From Ilumatobacteraceae bacterium (GTDB taxonomy: Bacteria; Actinomycetota; Acidimicrobiia; Acidimicrobiales; Ilumatobacteraceae): a stretch of DNA of 6,576 bases. The translations under genes were made by a program, and so were the position numbers. Of this stretch, positions 1 through 5,871 are shown piece after piece (position 1 is the stretch's first letter; each line of letters starts with the position of its first letter). The notes under the pieces were generated by a model that saw only the letters and a list, made by a program, of their open reading frames with translations, was not told the origin of the DNA and did no database searches. The stretch lies in contig JAODBQ010000667.1 of NCBI GenBank assembly GCA_025464045.1, positions 1 to 6,576 on the forward strand, written 5' to 3'.

Positions 1-364
1 GGTTGAGCGACGTCATCGGGTCCTGGAAGACCATCGCCAGGTCGACGCCGCGGATCGCGCGTCCCTTGCGCCGCGACAGCTGGCTGATGTCCCGACCTTC
101 GAACAGCACCCGCCCGCGCCGCACGACGTTGCTGTCGTGGAGCAGCCCCATGATCGAGCGGCTGAGCACGGTCTTGCCGCACCCGGACTCGCCGACGATC
201 CCGAGCGTGCGTCCCTTGTCCACCCGGAACGACACCCCGTCCACCGCGCGCACCATCCCGCGGCGGGTGCGGAAGTGCACGGAGAAGTCCTGGACGTCCA
301 GCAGCGCCGCGTCGTCCGCGGTCGTCGTCGTCGCGATCGTCGGCATCGTCGTGTGCTCAGCCAC
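1..364 (-). CDS. Dipeptide/oligopeptide ABC importer ATPase (DppD/OppD type), N-terminal part only
   Basis: This ATPase would power import by the two permeases encoded just upstream, on the cytoplasmic face of the membrane. Only about 120 residues are in the window; the gene continues past the left edge. Reading from ATG 346, the N-terminus is MPTIATTTT, followed by the usual beta-strand start LLDVQDFSVHF. A canonical Walker A, GESGCGKT, lies at residues 52-59 (bases 170-193), and the Q-loop segment MVFQDPMTSLN at residues 105-115 (bases 2-34) is typical of the DppD/OppD subfamily. Walker B, the ABC signature and the C-terminal oligopeptide-transporter extension lie outside. Two starts are possible: GTG 364, with GAGGT 8 bases upstream and an 8-base overlap with the preceding permease gene, or ATG 346 with little ribosome binding site. 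I prefer GTG 364 because of the binding site, but the choice is not settled. The family assignment is secure; the substrate is unknown. Confidence 0.93.
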   Translation of the reverse strand, partial: MAEHTTMPTIATTTTADDAALLDVQDFSVHFRTRRGMVRAVDGVSFRVDKGRTLGIVGESGCGKTVLSRSIMGLLHDSNVVRRGRVLFEGRDISQLSRRKGRAIRGVDLAMVFQDPMTSLN

Positions 365-1283
365 CGGCGCCGACCTCGAACCTGCGCCGTAGCCGCTCGC
401 CGCTGACGTTCAGCGACAGGACCGTCAGGCACAGCACCACCGCGGGGAACACCACCCACGTCCAGGCCTGGCGGATGAAGCCCTGGCCCGAGGCGATCAG
501 CCCGCCCCACGACGGCGTCGGCGTCGAGACGCTCAGCCCGAGGAAGCTCAAGCTGCCCTCGACGACGATCGCGAGGCTCATCGACACCAGTCCATACGCG
601 GTGAGCGTCGGCAGGATGTTCGGCACGATCTCCCTCCACAGCACCCGCATCCGGCTCGAACCGCCCGCGCGCGCGGCGAGCACGAACTCCTCGCCCGCCA
701 CCGACAGCGCGTGGGCACGGGCCAGGCGAGCGTAGATCGGGATCGCCAGGAAACCGAGCGCCAGGCAGATGTTGCGCAACCCGCCGCCCGTGAAGGCCAC
801 CAGTGCGATCAGCAGCACGAGGCTCGGGAAGGAGAGCAGCACGTCCATCACCCACGACACCACCGCGTCGACACGACCGCGCAGGTAGCCGGCCGTGACA
901 CCGATCGCCCCACCGATGACCAACCCGATCAGCACCGAGACGACGCCGACGACGAGGCTGACCCGGGACCCGTAGATCGCTCGTGAGAACAGGTCACGAC
1001 CGAGGTTGTCGGTGCCGAACGGATGCGCCCAGCTCGGCCCCTGCAACCGGTCGACCGGACGCACTCGCGACGGGCTCGCGATCGGCAACCAGTCCGCACC
1101 GATCGCGGCGACGACCACGACGGTGATCCACAGCGCGCTGAGACCGACCGCGACGATGGCACCCCACGAACGGCGCCGGGCCGACGGCGGCACCGTCACA
1201 TCGGCCACCGCGGCGACGACCGGCCCGAGCGTGTCGGTGCCTGCGGCGTGCATCCGCTCCAGCTCAGATCGGGGCAACGCCAT
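357..1283 (-). CDS. ABC importer permease, DppC/OppC type
   Basis: This 308-residue protein is the second membrane subunit of the importer, of normal length for DppC/OppC. After a soluble N-terminus of about 40 residues comes a first membrane segment (about 41-63), then the conserved family block HPFGTDNLGRDLFSR at 87-101, which typically precedes the permease core. Further hydrophobic segments follow at about 108-133, 145-165, 172-190, 228-245 and 274-292. The cytoplasmic EAA loop that docks on the ATPase is at about 198-225 (EEFVLAARAGG...REIVPNILP), and the late block EGSLSFLGLSVSTPTPSWG at 242-260 is also a family hallmark. ATG 1283 overlaps the end of the DppB-type gene by 20 bases and has GGAGAGG just upstream (GGAG core 6 bases from the ATG). 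A second ATG at codon 11 is possible. The overlap implies translational coupling. Confidence 0.96.
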   Translation of the reverse strand: MALPRSELERMHAAGTDTLGPVVAAVADVTVPPSARRRSWGAIVAVGLSALWITVVVVAAIGADWLPIASPSRVRPVDRLQGPSWAHPFGTDNLGRDLFSRAIYGSRVSLVVGVVSVLIGLVIGGAIGVTAGYLRGRVDAVVSWVMDVLLSFPSLVLLIALVAFTGGGLRNICLALGFLAIPIYARLARAHALSVAGEEFVLAARAGGSSRMRVLWREIVPNILPTLTAYGLVSMSLAIVVEGSLSFLGLSVSTPTPSWGGLIASGQGFIRQAWTWVVFPAVVLCLTVLSLNVSGERLRRRFEVGAGG

Positions 1284-2262
1284 GACCTCTCCGAATCCGT
1301 GGGTCGATCAGCACGTACAACGCGTCCACCGCGAAGTTCACCAGCACGAACGCGATCGCGACGAACAACGTGACGCCCTGCACCGTCGTCAGATCACGCT
1401 GCAGGATGGCGTTCACGAGGAGGGTGCCCATCCCCGGCAGGTTGTACATCGTCTCGATGATCACCGTCCCACCCATCAGGAACCCGACCGACGTACCGGC
1501 CAGCGTCAACAACGAGAACGATGACGGACGAAAGGCGTGACCCAACAGTACGCGCCGCAGGGAGAGGCCCTTCGAGTCGGCGAACGTCACGAAGTCCTGG
1601 TCGAGGGTGGCGACCATGTCGCCGCGCAGCAGCCGGCTGAACACCGCGATCTGGGGCAACGCCAACGCCAGCGCGGGAAGGATCGCGCTGCGCAGGTTCT
1701 CCACCGGGTTCTCCGAGAACGCCACCCAGCCCGACGCCGGCAACCAGTGCAACTTGATGGCGAACAGCAGGATCAACATGATCCCGACCACGAACGAGGG
1801 GATCGCCAGCAAGATGTAGGTGAGCAGCGAGACCACCTTCGACTCGACGTGGTTCGCCCGGTAGGCGGTCCAGATCCCCAAGGGGATCGAGATCACCAGG
1901 GCGATGCCCATCGCCAGGATGATCAGCTCGAGGGTCACCGGCAACCGCTGTGCGATCAACGAACGCACCGGCCGGCCCAACGTGTACGACGTTCCCAGGT
2001 TGCCGTGCAACGAGTTGCCCAGCCACGACAGGAACCGCAATGGCAGCGGATCGTCGAGGTGCAGATCGCGGTGCACCCGAGCGACGGCCTCCGGCGTGAT
2101 CCCCTCGGCCCCGAGGATCGCTGTCGCCGGATCACCCGGAAGCAGGGTCGTCAACAGGAACGTCAGGAACGAGACGGCCAGCACCGTCGACAACAGTCGG
2201 ATGGAGCGGTTGCGCAGCACCCGGCCACCGGCACGCCGCCGGCCGTCTCGTCCCTGTCTCAC
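1264..2262 (-). CDS. ABC importer permease, DppB/OppB type
   Basis: This 332-residue integral membrane protein forms the translocation pore with the DppC-type subunit. It shows a first membrane segment at about 22-42 ending in LLPGDPA (a typical DppB feature), a long external loop, then segments at about 110-133, 145-170, 193-212, 250-268 and 297-319. The EAA loop is at about 221-246 (DFVTFADSKGLSLRRVLLGHAF), followed by the conserved IIETMYNLPGMGTLL at 268-282 and a C-terminal LIDPRIR, all normal for the family. The start is uncertain. GTG 2262 lies 7 bases after the substrate-binding protein stop, but AAGGAG directly abuts it, giving almost no spacing. GTG 2220 (codon 15) would give the usual short basic N-terminus VLRNRSIRLL but lacks an obvious ribosome binding site. 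The extra 14 residues of the longer form are mostly Arg and Gly, so the shorter form is plausible. It belongs to the transporter operon. Confidence 0.95.
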   Translation of the reverse strand: MRQGRDGRRRAGGRVLRNRSIRLLSTVLAVSFLTFLLTTLLPGDPATAILGAEGITPEAVARVHRDLHLDDPLPLRFLSWLGNSLHGNLGTSYTLGRPVRSLIAQRLPVTLELIILAMGIALVISIPLGIWTAYRANHVESKVVSLLTYILLAIPSFVVGIMLILLFAIKLHWLPASGWVAFSENPVENLRSAILPALALALPQIAVFSRLLRGDMVATLDQDFVTFADSKGLSLRRVLLGHAFRPSSFSLLTLAGTSVGFLMGGTVIIETMYNLPGMGTLLVNAILQRDLTTVQGVTLFVAIAFVLVNFAVDALYVLIDPRIRRGHGVAPI

Positions 2263-2269
2263 TCCTTGA

Positions 2270-4048
2270 TCACCCAGCCAAGCTCAGCGTCGGCCAGACG
2301 ACGTTGCCGTTGCCGGGATCGAGCTGGATGTTGCCCACCTTCTTGGTCGCTGCCCAGCCGATGGTCGTGCTGTGCAGGAACAGCACCGGGACCAGCTGAG
2401 CGAAGATCATGTTCGACTGGAACACGAGGTCGTTCATCTCGGCGGTGGTCTTCGCGACGGCCATCTTGGTGATGATGCTCGCCAGGTCGGCGTTGTCGAA
2501 GTGGGTGAAGTTCGTCGGCGTCGTGGCCGGCGGACCGTAGTTGTGCGTCAGCAAGCTGTAGGGACTGGGCGTGGCCCACCCGAAGTAGGTGGCCTGATAG
2601 TTGCCGCCGACGGCGTCACCGATCAGCGTCGACTGGTCCTCGGGGGTGATCGTCACCTTCACCCCGACATCGCCCCACTCCTGCTGGGCCAGCGCCGTGA
2701 TGCTGTCCTGGGTGATCGCGCCCTGCACCTGCTTGAGCTCGATCGACAGCGGCGTGCCGACCGGCTGGCCGTCGGAACGGGCCGGATCGTTGATGTACTC
2801 GTCGAGCAGCTGCTTGGCCTTGGCCGTGTCGAACGCCGGCGTGACCTTCGAGGCGTCGGGCGAGTACCACGGGCTGGTCGGCACGTAGTACTCGTCGCGA
2901 GGATCACCACCGCCGATCGCGGCGAGGATGTCCTTCTTGTTCGTCGCGTAGCTCAGCGCCTGACGGATGCGGACGTCGTCGGTCGGCGCCTTCTTGGTGT
3001 TGAAGAAGATGCCGCCGCCGGCGTTCAGCGAGAGCTGGTTGACCGTCGAGACCTTGCCGAGGTCGGCGGTCACGAGCGGATCGGTCGACATCGCCAGGTC
3101 GTCCTGGTTCGACTGGATCGCGTTGACCCTCGTGTCGCCCGAGGTGACCGCGGTGACATCGATGCCGTCGAGGTAGGGCAGCTGGTTGCCGGCAGCGTCC
3201 TTCTTCGCGTAGTTCGGGTTCCTGACCAGCTTCGTGGCGACGTTCGGTTGCCAGCTGGCGAACATGAACGGTCCGGTCCCGACGGGCAAGGACGTCTGCG
3301 TGAGCCCCGCGGTCGGCTTCCAGATCGGCACGATCGTCAGCAGCTGCGGGAACGGCGCGTCGGCCGCGGCCAGCGTGAACACGACCGTGCTGTCGTCGGG
3401 AGCGGTGACCGACGAGATCGCCGGCAGGTTGCCCTTCACTGCCGACTTGTCGGCGAGCACGTACGTGTCGAAGAGGCTCTTCACGTCACCGGCGACGAAC
3501 GGCGTGCCGTCGCTCCACTTGACGCCGGACTGGAGCTTCACGGTGAACTCCGTGAAGCCTGCGTTCGGGGTGATCGCCGTCGCGAGGTCGAGCGCGTAGC
3601 CCTGGGCGTTCTGAGCCGGGTCGACGAGGTTGTCCAGCACGGCGGCGCGGATCGATCCAGGCCCGTAGGAGACCGAGCAGAGCGACGGCACGTAGCACGC
3701 CGCCTCGCCGTCGATCGCGAGCTTCAGCGTGCCGCCCTTCTTCAGGTTGGCGGGTGCTGCCGGCAGCGTGGTCGCCGCGCCGGTGCTCGACGTCGCCCCC
3801 GCGGTCGTGGTCGAGCTCGCACCCGACGAGGACCCGCTGCTGGTCGTCGTGGCGGCCGACGAGCCGGAGCTGGCCGTCGTCGTCGACGCAGCGGTCGTCG
3901 ACACCGCGACGGTGGTCGCCGGCGCAGCCGTCGTGGCCACCGAGGCGGCCGTGGTGGCCGAGCTCGATTTGTCGCTGGAACATGCTGACGCGGTCAGTGC
4001 AGCAAGTGCACCGAAGGCGACGAACCGCTTCATCGAGGTTCGCTTCAT
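2270..4048 (-). CDS. Substrate-binding lipoprotein of peptide/nickel-type ABC importer (SBP family 5)
   Basis: This 592-residue protein is the extracytoplasmic receptor that delivers ligand to the DppB/DppC-type permeases. The N-terminus has a basic start (MKRTSMKR), a hydrophobic stretch and a lipobox ending at Cys23 (LTASAC), so it should be lipid-anchored. Residues 24-100 are a low-complexity Ser/Thr/Ala/Gly linker with an AAPATT unit. The binding domain starts at about 104 (KKGGTLKLAIDG) and carries the family 5 signature around 168-189 (FTVKLQSGVKWSDGTPF, then AGDV). Two cysteines, C118 and C124, sit near the start of the mature domain, where most relatives have none. ATG 4048 is chosen because GGGGAGGA lies about 9 bases upstream; the internal ATG at codon 6 has no such site. 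Family 5 proteins bind peptides, metals chelates, sugars and other small solutes, so ligand identity cannot be read here. Neighbouring acyl-CoA ligase suggests, without proof, a carboxylic acid or a precursor of one. Confidence 0.95.
   Translation of the reverse strand: MKRTSMKRFVAFGALAALTASACSSDKSSSATTAASVATTAAPATTVAVSTTAASTTTASSGSSAATTTSSGSSSGASSTTTAGATSSTGAATTLPAAPANLKKGGTLKLAIDGEAACYVPSLCSVSYGPGSIRAAVLDNLVDPAQNAQGYALDLATAITPNAGFTEFTVKLQSGVKWSDGTPFVAGDVKSLFDTYVLADKSAVKGNLPAISSVTAPDDSTVVFTLAAADAPFPQLLTIVPIWKPTAGLTQTSLPVGTGPFMFASWQPNVATKLVRNPNYAKKDAAGNQLPYLDGIDVTAVTSGDTRVNAIQSNQDDLAMSTDPLVTADLGKVSTVNQLSLNAGGGIFFNTKKAPTDDVRIRQALSYATNKKDILAAIGGGDPRDEYYVPTSPWYSPDASKVTPAFDTAKAKQLLDEYINDPARSDGQPVGTPLSIELKQVQGAITQDSITALAQQEWGDVGVKVTITPEDQSTLIGDAVGGNYQATYFGWATPSPYSLLTHNYGPPATTPTNFTHFDNADLASIITKMAVAKTTAEMNDLVFQSNMIFAQLVPVLFLHSTTIGWAATKKVGNIQLDPGNGNVVWPTLSLAG
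3748..3979 (-). repeat. Low-complexity Ser/Thr/Ala-coding linker tract
   Basis: This segment encodes residues 24-100 of the substrate-binding lipoprotein. It is composed almost only of Ser, Thr, Ala, Gly and Val codons, giving runs of gtcg/cgac-like triplets. It is not a perfect tandem repeat. Such a linker would hold the binding domain away from the lipid anchor, probably through a thick cell envelope. Long linkers of this composition are frequent in lipoproteins of Acidimicrobiia, from general knowledge. Confidence 0.75.
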
Positions 4049-4057
4049 GGCGGACAG

Positions 4058-4066
4058 TCCTCCCCC
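4058..4066 (-). promoter_or_regulatory. Ribosome binding site of the substrate-binding protein gene
   Basis: On the minus strand GGGGGAGGA precedes ATG 4048 by 9 bases. It is the strongest Shine-Dalgarno match in the window and decides the start at 4048 over the in-frame ATG five codons later. Confidence 0.8.
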
Positions 4067-4070
4067 TCAT

Positions 4071-4089
4071 CGCCCGGTTTCAACGGGCG
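4071..4089 (-). other. Inverted repeat (hairpin) just upstream of the ribosome binding site
   Basis: CGCCCG and CGGGCG form a perfect 6-base stem around a 7-base loop. In the transporter mRNA this stem-loop would end about 4 bases before the purine-rich ribosome binding site. It does not pair with the site itself. It may stabilise or structure the leader, or be chance in GC-rich DNA; a role is not shown. Confidence 0.4.
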
Positions 4090-4096
4090 GAATCGC

Positions 4097-4119
4097 GGTT
4101 GGTCTTCCCCAGACCAACC
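4097..4119 (-). promoter_or_regulatory. Perfect 9-base inverted repeat at the start of the transporter leader
   Basis: GGTTGGTCT and AGACCAACC are perfect complements separated by 5 bases. The repeat begins about 9 bases after the -10 element, so it spans roughly +3 to +25 of the predicted transcript. It could be an operator for a dimeric repressor, or a stem-loop at the very 5' end of the mRNA. It is not followed by a T-run on the minus strand, so it is unlikely to be an intrinsic terminator for the ligase gene. It overlaps the 18-base element at 4112-4129. Confidence 0.6.
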
Positions 4120-4129
4120 ATCTGTTTGA
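4112..4129 (-). promoter_or_regulatory. Candidate operator at the transporter promoter (shared 18-base element)
   Basis: The minus-strand sequence TCAAACAGATGGTTGGTC matches CCAAACGGTTGGTTGGAC in front of the ligase gene at 14 of 18 positions. It overlaps the last base of the -10 element and the predicted start point, a position at which a bound protein would block transcription. It has a weak dyad (CAA and TTG separated by 8 bases). The neighbouring TetR-type protein is the obvious candidate binder, by inference only. Confidence 0.5.
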
Positions 4130-4158
4130 TAATATGCTCGTTTGTTTGGGACGGTCAA
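4129..4158 (-). promoter_or_regulatory. Sigma70-type promoter of the ABC transporter operon
   Basis: On the minus strand a -35 TTGACC (4153-4158) and a -10 TATTAT (4129-4134) are separated by 18 bases; each matches the consensus at 5 of 6 positions. The surrounding DNA is the most AT-rich stretch of the window. The predicted start point is near 4122, giving a leader of about 74 bases before ATG 4048. The -35 begins only about 25 bases after the ligase stop codon, and no terminator is visible between them, so read-through from the ligase gene is also possible. Confidence 0.7.
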
Positions 4159-4182
4159 GTCGCCGTCGTTTGGTACTGTTGA

Positions 4183-5760
4183 TCAGCTGCGCAGCAGCGC
4201 GCGCAGCTCCGCCTTGGCGATCTTGTTGAGCATCGAGCGCGGCATCTCCTCGACGATGCGCACCTCGCGCGGCACCTTGAAGTCGGCGAGCTGGGCGCGG
4301 CACGCAGCGAGGATCTCGGCATCCAGCGCGTTGGTCTCCCCGAGGGGGATGACGAACGCGACAGGCACCTCGTCGAGCATCGCGTGCGGCCCACCGACGA
4401 CGGCGACCTCACCGACCCCGGCCACACCCATGATCACCCGTTCGACCTCCGACGCGGCGACGTTCTCGCCGCCGACCTTGAGGATGTCGTTGTCGCGGTC
4501 CGCGAACGTGATGAACCCGTCGTCGTCGAGGCGGACCCGATCCCCGGTGCGCAGCCAACCGCGCTCGTCGACCGCGGCGCGAGTCGCCTCGGCATCGTGG
4601 AGGTACTCGGCGAAGAGCGACAGTCCTGGCACGCCGCGCACGAAGATCCCGCCGGTCTCCCCCGGCTCCACGGGTGTGCCGTCGTCGTGCAGCACGGCCA
4701 CCTCGTACTCCGGAGCGGCGCGCCCGATCGCATAGGGCCGACCTGGGTTGAGGTGCTCGTCCATCACCGGATGGCTGATCGTCTCCGTCATCCCGTACCA
4801 ACCCATGGTCCGCAGCCCGAACCGTTCGTCGTCGCTGGGGACCCAGGCGCCGAGGCCCCACATGCGGAAGCGGTGCTCGGGGACCTCCCGGTCCGCCAGT
4901 GCACGGACGCAGAACGGGATCATCCCTGCCCAGGTGCAGCCGTTGCGCACGGCGACGTCCCAGAACCGTGAGGTGGAGAAGCGCGGCACGAGCACCGCAG
5001 TGCCCCCGACCCACAACGTCGCCAGCATCGAGTACGACAGCGCGTTGATGTGGAACAGCGGGAGGTGGATCAGGTGCACGTCGTCGGGGGTGAGCGCCTC
5101 GTGGCCGGCGTTGACCTTCGCGCCCCACAGTGCGTTCGCATGGGTGAGCACCACCGCCTTCGGGCGCGACGTCGTGCCGGAGGTGTACTGGATCCATGCC
5201 GGATCGAAGCTGCCGATCAGCGCCGGCGCCCCGTTCGCGGCGTCGCCGGCGAGGTCTCCGAACGAGTCGCCGGACGCTGGCGCATCCGCCGGCGACGGGG
5301 TCTCACCGGCGTCGGTGGCGGTGACCGCGATCCACTTCAGGCCCGGCAACGCCTCGCCCAGTTGGCTTGCCAACCGCGGCTGCGTGATCGCCGCGGTCGC
5401 CCGCGAGTGCTCCCCGTAGTAGCGCAGCTCGTCGACCGACGAGCGGGCGTTGGTGCACACGGGCACGGCGCCGATCCGGGTGAGCGCGAACCACGACAGC
5501 AGGAACTCGGGGCAGTTCTCGAGGTGCACGATCACCGTGTCGCCCTGACTGACGCCACGTGACCGCAGTCCGCCGGCGAGCGCTCGCACCTCCGCGGCGA
5601 AGCGCGCGTACGTGTAGGTCTCGACCAGGCCGTGGAACGGCTCCCAGACGATGAACGGGTGGTCGGGTCGCTGCGCGGCCCGCGTGTCCAGGAGCCACGG
5701 GATGGTGCGCCCGCTCGCCATCGTCGACAACAACGATCGGCTCTCTTCCGAGAAGTGCAT
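4183..5760 (-). CDS. CaiC-like AMP-forming acyl-CoA synthetase (class I adenylate-forming ligase)
   Basis: This 525-residue cytoplasmic enzyme should activate a carboxylic acid with ATP to an acyl-adenylate and transfer it to coenzyme A. Visible family motifs, numbered from ATG 5760, are the phosphate-binding loop YTSGTTSRPK (192-201), YGMTET (322-327), TGD (405-407) with the hinge-region arginine in FADRDND (422), KVGGEN (428-433), and PRSMLNKIAK (507-516) with the expected catalytic Lys at 513. The Ser in TSGTTSRPK, in place of the usual Gly, is also found in E. coli crotonobetaine/carnitine-CoA ligase CaiC, and the following HANA, PLFHIN and GWLRTGD segments align well with it. In the last motif the usual Gly before the catalytic Lys is Asn. 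ATG 5760 is chosen over an upstream TTG at 5817 because AAAGGG lies 5 bases upstream and because the likely promoter at 5807-5835 would overlap the longer reading. The acyl substrate is unknown; carnitine-like betaines, short-chain or aromatic acids are all possible. Confidence 0.93.
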   Translation of the reverse strand: MHFSEESRSLLSTMASGRTIPWLLDTRAAQRPDHPFIVWEPFHGLVETYTYARFAAEVRALAGGLRSRGVSQGDTVIVHLENCPEFLLSWFALTRIGAVPVCTNARSSVDELRYYGEHSRATAAITQPRLASQLGEALPGLKWIAVTATDAGETPSPADAPASGDSFGDLAGDAANGAPALIGSFDPAWIQYTSGTTSRPKAVVLTHANALWGAKVNAGHEALTPDDVHLIHLPLFHINALSYSMLATLWVGGTAVLVPRFSTSRFWDVAVRNGCTWAGMIPFCVRALADREVPEHRFRMWGLGAWVPSDDERFGLRTMGWYGMTETISHPVMDEHLNPGRPYAIGRAAPEYEVAVLHDDGTPVEPGETGGIFVRGVPGLSLFAEYLHDAEATRAAVDERGWLRTGDRVRLDDDGFITFADRDNDILKVGGENVAASEVERVIMGVAGVGEVAVVGGPHAMLDEVPVAFVIPLGETNALDAEILAACRAQLADFKVPREVRIVEEMPRSMLNKIAKAELRALLRS

Positions 5761-5806
5761 GCCAGCCCTTTCGCTCCAACGCCCCCGTGCGACTGCGAGT
5801 GGCTGC

Positions 5807-5835
5807 AGGCTAGACAACGCTCGGACGGTTGTCCA
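5807..5835 (-). promoter_or_regulatory. Candidate promoter of the acyl-CoA synthetase gene
   Basis: On the minus strand TGGACA (5830-5835, 5 of 6 consensus) and TAGCCT (5807-5812, fitting the relaxed actinobacterial TAnnnT) are 17 bases apart. The predicted start is near 5800, about 40 bases before ATG 5760. The -35 lies within the inverted repeat at 5825-5844, which suggests repression. The -10 match is only moderate. Confidence 0.5.
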
Positions 5836-5844
5836 ACCAACCGT
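5825..5844 (-). promoter_or_regulatory. Inverted-repeat operator candidate at the ligase promoter
   Basis: Perfect 7-base arms ACGGTTG and CAACCGT are separated by 6 bases, 20 bases in all, a size and symmetry usual for TetR-family operators. It covers the -35 element of the candidate ligase promoter. A second, overlapping near-palindrome (CCAAAC next to GGTTGG, bases 5837-5848) extends it. Binding by the TetR-type protein encoded nearby is inference. Confidence 0.6.
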
Positions 5845-5848
5845 TTGG
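5831..5848 (-). promoter_or_regulatory. Shared 18-base element, ligase promoter copy
   Basis: CCAAACGGTTGGTTGGAC on the minus strand is 14 of 18 identical to the element at 4112-4129 and in the same orientation. It overlaps the inverted repeat at 5825-5844 and the -35 element. It contains a near-palindrome, CCAAAC and GGTTGG (5 of 6 pairs). It may be the actual recognition sequence of a common regulator. Confidence 0.5.
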
Positions 5849-5871
5849 CGGTCTCGCTCCGGGCGCCAGGG

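Noticed and set aside
13..855. Minus-strand open frame of 280 codons in another phase over the DppC/DppD-type genes
   Set aside because: It runs out of frame with two clearly recognisable genes and gives an Arg-rich product without motifs.
1537..2472. Plus-strand open frame of 311 codons
   Set aside because: Arg/Gln/His-rich low-complexity translation lying across the DppB-type permease gene and crossing into the next gene; no recognisable domain.
2372..3988. Long plus-strand open frame (538 codons) opposite the substrate-binding protein gene
   Set aside because: Its translation is dominated by Arg, Gly, Val and Asp with no domain, as expected for an antisense frame in GC-rich DNA; the minus-strand frame has a signal peptide, family motifs, a promoter and a ribosome binding site.
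4097..4119. Intrinsic terminator after the ligase gene
   Set aside because: The stem is good, but no T-run follows on the minus strand and the repeat lies downstream of a strong promoter, so it belongs to the next transcript.
4049..4122. Riboswitch in the transporter leader
   Set aside because: The leader is only about 74 bases with two simple hairpins; I recognise no conserved core of a known riboswitch class.
4409..5197. Minus-strand open frame of 262 codons inside the ligase gene
   Set aside because: A shadow frame of the ligase, whose own frame carries all adenylate-forming enzyme motifs.
5761..5817. TTG start extending the ligase by 19 residues
   Set aside because: Rare start codon, no good ribosome binding site, and it would place the candidate -10 element inside the coding region; ATG 5760 has AAAGGG at suitable spacing.
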